In this document: piece after piece, positions 37,101 to 49,314 of the stretch
Numbering within the stretch: position 1 is the first letter of the stretch
Layout of the letters: the number at the start of each line of letters is the position of its first letter
NCBI GenBank assembly: GCA_004352715.1
Contig: SCFE01000115.1
Span: 586,557 to 650,556 of the forward strand
Direction: 5' to 3'
Length of the DNA: 64,000 bases
Origin: Hofstenia miamia
Taxonomy: Eukaryota; Xenacoelomorpha; Acoela
Translations under genes and position numbers: made by a program
The notes under the pieces: model-generated
The model's database searches: none
Told to the model about the DNA's origin: nothing
The model's input: only the letters and a program-made list of their open reading frames with translations

Positions 37101-40100
37101 GAAAACAATGAAAAAAATTATTCAACGGAATTTTATGTCACACAGTGTTATTATTTGAAGATTAAAGGTAGAAACTACAAAATTAAGATTTTTCGTATCA
37201 TAGTAAGCCCCCAAACAGTTGATTTTCCAATAGCCTCCTATTTTCATTGTTTCCTGCGGTTGGCCTGGCTTTATTTTATGTATACCATGGCGTTCTTACT
37301 AACTAAGTGTTGCGAATATTGGTATAAATGTTTAACATTAATCTGAATATTGTTAACAGTACCTTGTTTTTAGGCCAGGCATTTTGGTTTCACGATTTTC
37401 CCCAGTGCAGCGGCATACAGCAATCGCCTATTCGAATATTTAGTCAAACTGTTGAAATAGCCAACTCTACTTCGACAATAGTTTACGAACCCCCGGTAAC
37501 TTCTATAAAACTTCAAAATACAGGCCATTCATGTAAGTATTTATGATTTTGAATTATTTATTAACCGATACAATAGATTTTCCATACACAGATTTTTAAA
37601 ATATTCATCATCATAATTAAGATGTGGTTAAAAACTATAATCTATAGGTTACAGAATTTCGATAGATTAATTCGAGAGTTTTTAGATAAGTTATCACCTT
37701 ATCCTGCTCCATCATTTACTAGCGGAACTCTTGGTGATGCTAATTTTACACTCGCTCAAATGCATTTTCATTGGGGTGCTGAACATTGGATAGATGATGA
37801 CCATTATAGCTCTGAATTGCATATGGTGACACATTTAAGCAGTCACTCGGATCTGGGGACTGCACTGGGTGCAAATGATGTTGCTGTGTTTGGGTTATTT
37901 CTGGAGGTAATCTTTGAAAAATTAATAAATCTTACAGATGTTTAGGAGTGCGCAGCTTGCAACAATCCCAATTTCGAAAGATTGGTAACCGGTGTTACCA
38001 AAATCGTTGAAGCTGGTAACTATTTTAAGCGATTTTTTAAATGTTGCTTATTGCTTCCCAGTTCAAAAACTATTCAAATACATGTAATTGACTTAGCACA
38101 CTATGTCGTCATCCTCGTCTGTTGAATTTCAATTGATTTTCACCTCTATAGTTCTGTGGTGTATGTATTTACTTCTTGATCAAAACCCTTTTCGGTATTG
38201 GATAAGATTTCCTCCCCCTATTCAATTTCGGAATTTTGCTCAGAAGGTTGTGGAGCTTTCTTAGGTAGACTTTGTGATTTTTCCTAAATTTTATTAAAGA
38301 TGATTATGTATTGTACTGTTTTTCAACCAAGGGGAAAGTTTTCCAATTTTAGCGAAAACTTTCTATTATTGTTAGTATCCAAGAAATGGGCAAAGTAAAC
38401 AAGAAAATTATATTTGAAAGTTAGGAATAAATTCTAATAAATTTTATCATTTTCAATCAATATTTAATTTTTTTCAAAAAAATAGCGAATTTTGATATTT
38501 GACACGTCATCATAATGAATGATGGCATCACATTTCTGACAATACTAAGTCGATATGAAGAATATTTTGCAAACTTTTGTTTAAATATTTTAATGCAATC
38601 CAGAATTAGATAGAGGAGAGGAAATCCTTCCACAAACCTCAGGGCCCAAAACAGTTCTGATCGAAAAAGATTTGAAAATTTTCAAGTTCCAGGATATCAT
38701 AAGTTCGATATCAATTTAGCAATGAACCAGATTACGCGTAGAATATTACTGGATTTTATTAAAGTTTTCTTAGCATGAAAGCCATGTATTCAAATAAAAA
38801 TATAACTAGACTTTATCTTAGTGTAATGTAGATTACTATTCTTCTATTCTAAAATTAGGTTCAACCGTAACACTTTCTGGATCAGACGTAATGTCAGTTT
38901 GGACACAAGGATTTGTACAAACCATTTTTGATAATCATGCAAAAGAATGGTATCATTACAACGGATCCTTGACAACCCCTCCTTGCAATGAAGGAATTAA
39001 TTGGAATGTCTTTAGGTCATTTGAGCCTATGCCTTCGAGTGTGGTATGTAGCTTTCATACACACTTGTATTTTTAAATCTTCATGAATTTTTTTAAAGAA
39101 TATTTTTTCAACTTTTAAGCTTTCATTATCGCACACCCAATTGATGTGTATTTAACCAGTGATATTATTTTACTGGTCTGAATCTCATGGGTGTCTCTTA
39201 TACACATCTATATTTTAGTGGAGTTGAGACGAAGACAAAACAATTGATTCTGTTAATCGTAAATTATCCAAATTATTAGCCTGAATTCATCCAGAACATC
39301 GCTATTAGTACGGCAGAAAATGACTTGTTTTTATAAATTTGGTCGTACTTTAACTGAAATACTAGCAACAATCCAAGAATCACATTTGGAATTCTTTCTG
39401 CTGCTTTGAAATTCAAATTGCTTTAAGGTTTGTCTCTCCTACTCAAGCCATTTATTTAGATTTGATGTATCATGGCATGACATTGACCTTGAAATTGAAC
39501 TACTTTGGCAAATTTCAAAAGATGAGATCAGCAAAATGTAAATGTATAGCTCAAAATTATGTTTGCACATGAATCCCTAAACCTTCTCCAAGGTCCCGAA
39601 CTAGGATCTAAGCAAAGTAATGCTTGAGAATATATTTATGGTAATTTTAAAAATTTGCTAATTTTTTTCGCAAAAAATCTTTTTTTTCTGGTGACATTAG
39701 ACATTCAATGTGACTTTGGACATAATTATTTTGCCTAGATTCTTGTTCAGGACCTAGATAATACATTAGGAAACAAACTTTGTAAAAATCAGCCTAATCC
39801 ATTGAAAATCTTTGGAGTAATTATTTTTGAAATTTTAAAAGATTAGAAAAAAGCCTATTTTAAGAAAATCATATTTTCATTGTTTTTTCTGGTGGCCGAC
39901 TGATGTCTCTATGCTAAGTGTCTAATTCAATTAAGTTGTTTTATTGTATCTATTTGAAAGGTAATGAGCGAAAAAACAAAAGGTACCTTTGTTGCTAAGT
40001 AACATTTGATGACTTTTTTTTAGCAAAAATGATATTTATCGTTAAAATCTATTTAAATAATACATTTATGGCAAAAACTGAATTTTGATTTTTTTTTTTG

Positions 40101-40569
40101 AAATTTGGATTTTGATTAGGCGGAGGAGGTCTCACATTAAGCATTTATAACATTCAAAATTTTAAATCTAACATTAAAAAATTTTGAACAGACCACCCCA
40201 ATGTGAAATCATGGCTACGTTACTAGACTAACATGCTGATGGAACCGTAAATGAAGCAACAGAGACAGCGAATTTCTGAGTATTAAAAATTTTGCCAATT
40301 TTGGTCAAAATGATTCTCATGCCGTGAAATCACATGGGATTATAGGACCAGAAAACATAGTGTGACTTGCAAGGGTAGGAGACTGGAATGAAATTCAACA
40401 GGACTGCCACCAATAAACTACGACAGACTCCTGCTCCCCTTCCTCCTTTTTCCTAAAATTGATAATATAAGGACTCAATAAAAGTTAATGCTACCTGCTA
40501 ATTGATTTGTATTAAATAATAATTGACTTGCAAAATCATATATATTCAGCGATTACATTTCTAACTAGC

Positions 40570-40631
<62 letters not shown>

Positions 40632-40786
40632 TGTATTTTTCAACTTTCATATATGAGTTTCTCATTTAGCTTAATAAATTGAAAACATTAAAGGAAAAGT
40701 GGGGTGATTACATGGAAAACAACTATCGTGTGCCACAACCACAGAATACCAGAATTGTTATTAGGTTCAAAGACTCAAGTCCTTAA
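31184..40786 (+). CDS. Membrane-anchored alpha-carbonic anhydrase, complete seven-exon gene
   Basis: Alpha-carbonic anhydrases interconvert CO2 and bicarbonate with a zinc ion. Coding exons: 31184-31454, 34616-34654, 37374-37532, 37686-37906, 37946-38015, 38859-39043 and 40670-40786 (stop TAA). All have GT/AG borders and join in phase to 353 residues. Residues 1-44 are polar with RRNK just before a hydrophobic helix at about 45-69, then a short acidic stalk, then the enzyme from about 105. The zinc ligands are H183, H185 (MHFHWG) and H202 (SELHMVTH). The gatekeepers are E189 and T292 (GSLTTPP), and the proton-shuttle His is H155 (TGHS). C115 and C296 match the disulfide of extracellular members, and N134 and N288 are sequons. 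The loop after HFHWG is about six residues shorter than in human CA2. Basic residues before the helix predict a type II protein with the enzyme outside; known vertebrate membrane forms are anchored C-terminally or by lipid. Confidence 0.93.
31455..34615 (+). other. Carbonic anhydrase intron 1, no other gene seen
   Basis: This 3.2-kb AT-rich intron runs from GTTTGT to TTTATTTAG. I found no transposon ends and no other coding sequence in it. The frame at 33152-33340 is isolated and shows no family signature. Confidence 0.6.
34866..35560 (-). pseudogene. pogo/Tigger-like transposase C-terminal fossil inside carbonic anhydrase intron 2
   Basis: On the minus strand at about 35352-35405 the sequence encodes NLISGFRSCGLSPPN, which matches the conserved 'nlI.GFr.tGl.P.n' segment just after the DDE domain of pogo/Tigger/Jerky-type transposases. 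Downstream, the frame at 34963-35268 has a Ser/Pro/Arg-rich linker, an acidic stretch and an ECFICSTSF cysteine pair, like the C-terminal tail of these proteins. Immediately upstream (about 35405-35480) a degenerate 'lw..l' helix is visible with a stop. Most of the transposase is gone. The fragment is clearly richer in G and C than the surrounding intron. Confidence 0.55.
35561..37373 (+). other. Carbonic anhydrase intron 2 (3' part), no other gene seen
   Basis: AT-rich intron sequence ending in TTGTTTTTAG before exon 3. No coding or transposon signal was recognised. Confidence 0.5.
38320..38640. repeat. Interspersed repeat, copy 1 (carbonic anhydrase intron 5)
   Basis: This stretch aligns by eye with 60045-60390 in the same orientation. 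Shared blocks include GTTTTTCAAC, TTCTAATAAATT, a (C/T)ATCATAA(A/-)TAATGAT(A/G)GCATCA block, ATATGAAGAATAT and ATCCAGA(A/G)TTAGAT. No end structure or coding capacity is visible. It is an old repeat family of unknown class. Confidence 0.65.
39044..40573 (+). other. Carbonic anhydrase intron 6, no other gene seen
   Basis: AT-rich intron of 1.6 kb in total, running to the splice acceptor at 40669. No open frame of interest. It ends with the AT microsatellite at 40574-40630, which lies only about 40 bases before the last coding exon. Confidence 0.5.
40574..40630. repeat. AT dinucleotide microsatellite beside the last carbonic anhydrase exon
   Basis: An almost uninterrupted AT run of nearly 60 bases lies directly before the acceptor region of the last coding exon. 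Confidence 0.95.
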
Positions 40787-40852
40787 TTTATGTATTTATG
40801 TAAAATATTCTATTCCGTAATATTTTAGGCTAATATTTGTTTGAATCTTGCT

Positions 40853-40858
40853 AATAAA
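40853..40858 (+). terminator. Polyadenylation signal AATAAA of the carbonic anhydrase gene
   Basis: A canonical AATAAA lies 67 bases after the stop codon, a normal distance for a short 3' UTR. Confidence 0.6.
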
Positions 40859-40869
40859 ATGGACGATAA

Positions 40870-41789
40870 TAGTTTTAATATAAACTTTGATATCTATTTA
40901 TATCTATCTATCATATTTAGTTTTCATCCGATTGCTTTGCTTAGAGTCACAATACTTTTATTGATATTTATTCTTGTAGTATACAATGAATTAATTGGTT
41001 GTATATGGACAGTTTAGTTTTTGAGAATATATTTGAAAAATTTGTGCACAGACATTTTTTGGACTACTATCATGTGAATTTTTTGTAATTCACATTACCT
41101 CACAGATTCTCTAAGTATTATTCAGATCTACAACTTTTTCTAAGGACTTTTTGGCATTAAATGAGGTTGTAAGTGTGAAATCAAAAAACTTCGTTGTCAA
41201 CAAAGTTTTCAAAGTTAAATTGATTTTACTTTGGCTGACAAATTTTTAAGAGTTAATCAGGTTGACTAAAAAGCAACTTAATTTTCATGAGCAGTGCATA
41301 TATCAGAGCAAGAGACTCCAACGCAAGTGTAAGATAGTTTTTAAAAATTACTAATGCAATTGGTCGTAAAACCTTTTTCTGAATAACTTCCAAGACATTA
41401 CGTAAAACTGAATTTAAATTCAAACATCACAAGTTTGAAACGCTATACATTGAAAGTAATTCCCCATTTACCAAAAACCTGGACGAGATAAATTGTAAAG
41501 AAATTAAAAAATAATAACTAATAGATTTTTTTAATGAAATAATTTACTTTAAGAGATTTTCCACATTTTACACCTTCCAAAATTACGTATAACACACATA
41601 TACAAAACTCTGTTAAATACTTACATTTAGTATAATATTTGCATATTTTATATTGTTGTAGTTTGTAGTGCTTGTAATGTTTTATTACGTTGCAATAAAT
41701 TGCACGCAGTTCTATTACAATAAGAGTCAAAGCAAATTTATTGCTCAATCTATACAAAATTTTACAAACTAACTCATGACAAAAAAAAT
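40870..41789. other. Intergenic, no gene recognised
   Basis: AT-rich sequence between the carbonic anhydrase 3' end and the tail of the LINE at 41790-44300. The frame at 41518-41757 has no family signature. Confidence 0.45.
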
Positions 41790-44300
41790 AAAAATATAAA
41801 CAAATAATTACCTACAAATTAATATGTACAATATATAATAATAAAATCAACGTTTGTGTAGATGCTCAATGTTGGATGTATGTTTCAAATGCATGAAGTG
41901 TATTACCGTCCCTTAATGTATATTGTTTTATTAGAAGAAGCTGGTTCAATTTTTCTCTAAATTTTTTATAGTTTTTTTCTATTCGCGTTTCATAATCTAA
42001 ATTACTCCACAATTTAATTAATATATGATGAAAGCCATTAGAATTTTTATCTAAACACAGAAATTCTTGCGATCGCTCATTTAATTTAATATTGTCATTA
42101 AGAAAAAGGAGAGATGTTTGTAGAGATTTGAATTTAAATAAGATAGATAGCATATGCAGATGAATTTGGTAGAATAGAAATAATATTTTACATTTATTAC
42201 GATATAATTATGCTTCATCATGCTTTTGTGCAAAGCTTAGAATTTTTATACACCAATTAAATGTCTTTGATAGAAACATACGATGTTTCGAATTTAGGTC
42301 AGTTAAAAGAAAAGAACAGTATTGAAAATGAGATTTGCTTGATATGACATTGTGTAAGTGATAAAGATATCTAATGCCTGCAGTCATTTTTTGAATCTTA
42401 TTCAGTAGAAATTTTTCAAATTTTATTTCATTATCTATCTCCACTCCTAAATAGCTTCCTGAATCACTTTGCTTTATTGGCTTATTATTTATCTTTAGTT
42501 CTACTTCACTTATTAGATTTCGTTGTGCCTTCGGTGAAAATATTATAAATTGAGTTTTGTCAATATTTAGTTTCAGTTGATTATTTGTAAAATAATTGTT
42601 TAATTTTTCTACATCTGTTTGGAGGTTTTTGTAGCATCAAAAGCATTTTTTGTGGTACTTGTTAGGCATGTGTCGTTGGCATATTGGTAAATGTTGCTGT
42701 TTTTAAGATGTTTTATTTTATCATTTACAAAATTGCAAATAAAATAGGGCCAAGTACAGTGCCTTGGGGTACCTCACGATCAGTCGTAATATAACTTGAT
42801 TTTTTACCTTTTAATATTACGCGCTGCTGTCTATTTCTTAAGAAGTTCATGATTAAATTAATTTAGTTAGCACCAAAATTATAGTTTATAAGCTTGTCTT
42901 GCAAAATATCAAAATTCATTGAATTGAATGCCTTACTTAAATCTAATAATGCTACCGAGCTGCAGTTATTACGAAATATATTAGACTTTATTTGTTGAGT
43001 AATAGATAGAATTGCATCTTGGGTGCTATGGCCATTGCGAAATCCAAATTGTTTATGTCATAGGATGTTTTCAGATTTTACGAATGCGTTTATTTGAACA
43101 TACAAAAGTTTTCAAAAAGTTTGCTAAAAGGATATGTAATACAAATGGGTCTATAATTTTTTGCGTTTAGGTTGTCATCTTTTTATATATATAGGAGCTA
43201 TATCTGATTTTTTTAGTAAGTCTGGAAATTCACAATCAATAATACATTGAATAAACGCGATTAACAATTGTTCTCCAAAAATTTCAAAAAAACGTTTAAT
43301 AAGAAAAAATAGGAGTTCACGGACTTGATTGTTGTCGGTGTTTGAAAAAGGATATTTAAATGCTTTGACCTTAACCATTCGCTTCTTAATTAGTGCAACA
43401 CTGTTTAATGCCTTGTAGATTCCTTTTCCAATGTAATTAATCATTTTAGGTCCAGAATTTAACGTGTAAATATAGTTAAATGGGGTGTTTTTAGGGCCTT
43501 TTCATTTTTTTCATCAGAGTAAGTTAATAGTCCTTTGCATATATGAATTTAAATTGCTTGTTTTTAATAGTTTTGTTACTAATTATGTACACAGTGCATG
43601 ATCACTAAATGATTCAAACATTAAGGATTTGAAGGAATCATCAGAATTAGTAAAAAAGTAATCAATTAAATTGTTCATTCGAGTTGGACAAACTGTATTA
43701 ACACAACGAAGATTACAAGTAGCAGACATTTCATTTATAGGAGTTCGTTCATATGAATTAAAGTAATTAATATTAAAGTCACCGAAAATATTTAGAAAGT
43801 TATAATTATTACATATTTCAGATATTTCGTTGACTCCATAATTTAGATATTCAACTAGATAATTTTTATGTGGATTATAAGTTACGTTTATCAATTCTTT
43901 TTGGAAACAGTTTTCTATTGAATTTATTTCTATCCACAGCGATTCAAATATTTTATGATAAATTTCATATTCAGATTTACGGACTGGTTTTAAAGATTTT
44001 GGCACAGTTATCATAAGTCCACCACCTCTACCTATTCAAATTTTAGGACTGGTTTTAAAGATTTTGGCACAGTTATCATAAGTCCACCACCTCTACCTAT
44101 TCAATTCTTAGAAAAACCTCAAAAATTTGTCTGTCTGGATTAAACAAGTTAGGGTCGATATCAGGCTTAAGCCAAGTTTCTGTAATTAAGAAAATTGCAT
44201 TTTTCCAAGTTTGTAATCAACTTTAAGAAATCATTTCTGTTTGAATTAAAGCTCTTCTAGCATTAAGGTATAATGCTATTAGAATAGTTTTTCATTTCGT
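41790..44300 (-). mobile_element. CR1/Jockey-type LINE with endonuclease and RT (broken)
   Basis: On the minus strand an APE-type endonuclease begins near 44230 (TETWLKPDIDPNLFNPDRQ). It continues at 43583-44014 with ITVPKSLKPV, NFLNIFGDFNINYF (the intact GDFN motif), PTRMNNLIDYFFTN and the catalytic SFSDHALC. The reverse transcriptase follows: 43175-43444 (FPDLLKKSDIAPIY), then about 42720-42780 (VPQGTVLGP-like), a degenerate active-site region, and about 42490-42610 (LKLNIDKTQFIIFSPK). The C-terminal domain is at 41866-42444. Stops and frameshifts separate these parts. A 65-bp tandem duplication (43981-44045 and 44046-44110) lies inside the endonuclease and breaks it. Confidence 0.8.
43981..44110. 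repeat. 65-bp tandem duplication inside the LINE endonuclease
   Basis: GGACTGGTTTTAAAGATTTT and the following bases through CCTATTCAA are repeated at an offset of 65 bases, with only two or three differences in the last ten bases. On the minus strand this repeats the coding segment for MITVPKSLKPV. Confidence 0.92.
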
Positions 44301-47041
44301 GTTCAATTTCGGACTCATTTAGAATAGGACCAGGAATGATATGTTTTCCATAGTAATGATATGTTTTCCAGATGATTCACTGTTCGTGAGTTGATGTAAT
44401 GCTACACACTTGATGTCCCATCTGTAGATATGAATTCTGCCCATCAAATTTGTCATAACTCCATGTTGAGATCACCTTCTAAACATACAAATGCTTGTAA
44501 ATAGACAGTAAATAGGGTTTTATTCACATGTAAAAAATTTTGGTAAATGAGATAGATCACTAAGAATTTTGAGAAAATTAAAAGTTAATATTTTCTAGGT
44601 CAATATATTGAAAAACAAAGCCTATAAAATCATTTAACCAAGGTGTAAATTCTACTGTGACTCTAAAAATTTAATGCATATTTGGTTAATAATATCATCC
44701 ATATGCCAAGTGTTAAATCAAATATCGCTTAAAAATACAAATAATAATACATAATTGTTTAAAATACAAGAGTTAGGAACCAGAACAATTAGAAACATGT
44801 GAAATATTGCAAATTAGCACAAATGATTGAAGCAATAACATTAAATAAGTGTTCAGGAAATAAATTCAAACCACAATGCTACACAAATCCTGAGTGATGA
44901 ATAAAAACAAAATTCAAATGCATATTCAGTAAAATCCAACAATAAACATACCTGTATAATAAAACAGTGTGAAATCAAAATATCCATTTCAAAGCTAAGA
45001 ATAAAACATAGGTAGATATTTACTGAGCTTTCATTATAATTCACCAGAATAATTACAATTTTGATCTATTTGTTAATGTGATATGAAAGAAATAGGCTTT
45101 CTAATATCAAGCAGCATCAATAATAATGTAGCAATTAATTTAAGAAAATAGTAAATATTTTGACAAAACTTTTCTATAAGTGATATTCTAGAAAAATTCG
45201 ACCAGGAAATTGGATGGATTGGTCCAGGAGAAGGATATTTAACAAGAATATTTGAATATTTATGACAGTTAAGGGTGATTTTTCAATGAATATGGATTGA
45301 GTCATGGATATAGTTATGCTATTAAAAATTCTTGTAATTTCTTATTGTTTATTAGGACATGTTATAAGCTTTATGTTTTCTTAAAAAATAGAATTTGAAA
45401 TATTAATTCATAACAAAAAATGCAAAATATCTTACTAAATATTGCTTTAATCATTCTAAAACCATTTGCATTCACTTTTAAATGAAAAATTACATCTGGA
45501 ATCATATTTTAAAATTTTAACAATTTTGACAAAATTGCTAAATTTAGTCACAAGATGGCATTGTTACTTTTGCTATATTTAAATGTTGTGATATTGAATT
45601 GCTTGAATAATTTTTGCAAATTATATTTAAGTAAAAGGCATGAGAAATTCGGTTAAAGATCTTGTGTGTATATATTATTGGCATGTTATTGTATAATGAA
45701 GAGACTTCATTCCGGTTATTTCCTGAAAAACAATATGAAATAAATTTTGTGTCAAAGAAATGAAACAATAAGATTATAATAAATAGAAAATAATGTTACA
45801 TGTTGTCTACTGGACAATGTGGTCCTGTGATTGGTTGATATCATTAAGGCATTTGTAAAGTTTGATTAAGAGGGGAGATTAGAAACATCGTCCTAATCCT
45901 GAAAACAATGGTTCTGATTGGCTGTTAGAGAATTACACTGTAAGCCACTTCAAAGGTGGCATGATGAATCATTCAAAACCAGGATTGTGATTGGCTATAC
46001 TCAAATAGAATTGTAAATTGACTCGATCTCTTTAATTAAGTGTCCAAAAAATTCGTCAACGCGCAGGGGCCTAAAATAAATAGTCACAACATTTCTGACA
46101 ATTTCTAAATATCTGTATATTCTATAGTTTGGAAATATTTTTTTAGTGCTGCACATTAATGACCTTTAGATTATAATGCGCATAAAATTTGCTTGCTGAC
46201 TATAATGAAAACAGCCTTGATTTAATATTATTTGCTTAAAAAATTGTCTATCAATAGAACAGGATGTAACTTGTGAAATAATTTATTAATTTCAATTCAC
46301 AAAAAATGCAAATTCAGCAAAGCTGGACTATCTAATAAGCACTGGATAAATTTGCATATTCCTGAGTATTCTTAACCCAGCCACTAAGAGTGGCTAGAAT
46401 ACTTGTTTCCTGTGATTCAATTAAAGAGAGGGGGGTTCAAGTACAGTCTGTTAATTCATGCTCACTCATCTCAAATTCAAGGAGAGGGTACCTTCCTCCA
46501 TTTGTGATTGAGGGATGTCTGGATAATTTTGTCCTTCAAAACACCTCAGTTATTTCATGTGTTTTTACCAGAAATAGGAAATGACGTGTATGAGGGTGGA
46601 TCCCAATTAATGATAACCCCCAAAATGTACCCTTAGCCTTTGTAGAATCTTGATAGCAAGTAAATCAAAATCAAGATTAATATTGAATATTCTAACCAAC
46701 AATGATGTAATAAATTTTAAATGAATTGATGGGGATAATAATTCACAAAGGACAGACATAGACATATTGCTTTTCATACATAATATAGAGTTGACGTTTT
46801 TAATGTACATGACATGTTCTCAGTGATATAATGAATGCCATTTAATTAATATAATTATCATATTTCATTTGTCAAATAAGTACTTCTATATAATGCAAGA
46901 GTCGTGTTTGTTGCAATTTTTTGAGCCGGCATACTTTTTTGAAATTTCAGAACGCAGATGGTCAGTCCTTGACGACGCCCGTCACTTAAGGTGATTTATA
47001 TACAAAATATTTTCGTTTCTGAGGACTAGACTTGGGTATTA

Positions 47042-47075
<34 letters not shown>

Positions 47076-47207
47076 TATTTAGTATTTTTAATAGGACTTG
47101 GATAGACACTTTATCCTATACTTCGGATTTCTGAAAAATTATATGACGAGTTTTCATACTCGTTGTGTTGTATTCCATATTACAGGTAGTCATTTTGAAA
47201 CACATAT
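44301..47207. other. Intergenic, no gene recognised
   Basis: No exon or transposon protein was identified. A short motif, CACAAGATGGCATTGTT, near 45550 recurs as CACAAGATGGCGTTGTT near 60951, a hint of another dispersed repeat. Near 45820-46010 several similar GATTGGCT/GATTGGTT segments recur. An AT microsatellite lies at 47041-47075. Confidence 0.4.
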
Positions 47208-47215
47208 CGTGTTAT

Positions 47216-49314
47216 CAAAGTTGGAATTGGGCCGATTTTTTAGGCCCAAACCCAGCCCAGCCCAATGCTGCTTAGTCCCAATACAAAATACCAATTATTC
47301 GGCCCAAGCCCGGCCAGGCAAAAATTATTTTTCTTTACGCCACTAATAGTTTCTTCTGCCCCATAGAGGCCTATAAGCACCACACTATTAAGTTGATTGG
47401 ATAATTTGCCAAATGTGTTGATTAATGTGCACAACCGCACAATTCTGTCAACAATGCTAATTCAATTCTGTTTGATATTCAAATTGCATTGTTAGCCTTA
47501 ATACAATAAACGTGCCATACAGGGCCATAGGCCTGGGGTTCAAGGTGTTTAGCCCTTCATGGGCAGATATGTGCTCCCCCCGTAAAAGTTTTGTATTTGG
47601 CTACGAATACCAAATAGTATTGAGTGTGAATTTTCACAAATGTTACCAATTAAGACACAAATTTTCTATTGTTACAAATTTGTGCATAGATTTAGATTAC
47701 CCTTAAATTGTTAAGAATTTTTTTATTTTTTGTTGCTTTCATCTCACAAAATAAAGAAACTCAAAAAACTTTGTTTTTATAAATTTTATAAATAATTTAT
47801 ATGTTTGATCTCTTGCTTAGACGTCTATGAAAAACATGTAAAAATGTTTCCATGGATAGTATTGTAACATTAAGTGAGATAAATGGCGATTGTTGGCATA
47901 TCTATAATAACAACGATTTATCAACAATTTTTGAACTTTAGATATATTAAATATTAACTGGCATGGCAAAACTTAGCTTTCCAATTTTTACTCTACTTGA
48001 CATTTCTGAAATCAAATTGTTGCCTTTTACTGTAAAGGCTTAACAAAATAGAACCACAAAAAAGATCTTTTATTTTTGCTACTCTTTTATCCAAACATTT
48101 CTATATGAAAATGAAATGCGTGTTTATTTTAATGTGTATAGTGTATATGTATTTTTACACGTTCTTCAAAAACCTTAAACTTTTTGTTATGTTTTACAAC
48201 ATTGTAATATTGTAAAACCCAATTAGAACAATAAGTTTCTAACCGCATTCGTAACAACAATAATTACTATTTGAATAGTTCTGAATTTTAATAGGGCCAT
48301 TGACTGAATATTTTTTACCTTTATTGCGCAGCTCAACACAAAAAATATTCTAGTGCTGCTGAATAACTTTAAGGAATAAAGAAAGCACTTCTCAATACTT
48401 TTTTCATCATTAAGATCTTACTAAAAATTTTGTTTTCAATAAAAGTAGGCTTGGTCTCGGGCCCCGTACTTGCAAATATTATGTTAGGAGTTTGCTGTAG
48501 TTCAAAGTGACGCGTAAGCAACTAGAATTTTACTAAAAAATTGACAAGTTTTTCAAGAATTTCATTTAAAAGGTTAATAATTTCTTTTAATAGAACAATT
48601 TATGTAATGTTTTAAGGACTATATTGCCTTCCTGCATATATTTACCTTAAAAAGTGGTAGTAAATATAAATAATATGCTTGTATTTTTGTTATTAATAAT
48701 TAGATATATGATTGCAACAAAGCGGTAAGCATACCCAGGTGGCCTGAATACCAGAAGATTAATAAATATTGGTATTTAGAGTCATTATAATAATAATACT
48801 CTTTTTTGAAGTAGCCATCCCCTAAAATATTTCAAGCCCCTGCTGAATACTATGCCTTACGACAAAGGTGTCATAGATGTCACGTTTCATACGTTATTCT
48901 TACGGCCATAACTAATTTAGTAATACAAGTATTGCCACAACTAATTATTACCAGGAATGCAATAGTTCTTTTTATTATTTAGAAAAGATATCAGTTCTTA
49001 TATATTCAATTAGTAAAATTATCTGCCAACTTACATCAAATTACATCTGCACAAAGAAAGAGGGAGTTTTCAGAAACGCTCTTTGCTTGTAGCAAACAAA
49101 ATTTAGATGTTGCAAGTATTGCACCAGCCAACAATGCAGGGCTGATTATAAACTTAAAGAGAATGCTATTTGTCATTTGCAAAATTTAAGTTTTCAAGTG
49201 CTATTTTCATGTGCTTCAAATACCAAATAAAACTTAGGCCCAAGCCCGGCCCGGCAAAAGTTGCTATGTCGAAAATCCCAACTCAACTTTAGGCTAAACC
49301 CAATTCCACCTCTG
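47216..49314 (+). mobile_element. 2.1-kb hAT transposon relic with 8-bp target duplication
   Basis: The left end reads CAAAGTTGGAATTGGGCC and the inverted right end reads CAGAGGTGGAATTGGGTT. Just outside are CGTGTTAT (47208-47215) and CGTGCTAT (49315-49322), seven of eight bases identical, the length typical of hAT insertions. Subterminal GGCCCAAGCCCGGCC-type motifs occur near both ends (about 47300 and 49230), as in many hAT elements. The interior is mostly decayed, but the end of a transposase is visible at 49046-49189. Confidence 0.75.
49046..49189 (+). pseudogene. hAT transposase C-terminal (dimerisation) remnant
   Basis: A 47-codon plus-strand frame ending in TAA reads SAQRKREFSETLFACSKQNL, then a segment ending AGLIINLKRMLFV. 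This follows the pattern of the conserved hAT C-terminal region ('S...ER.FS..g.......l.....n.l..l..n'). The rest of the transposase upstream could not be traced because of stops. Its place near the right end of the element fits. Confidence 0.5.
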
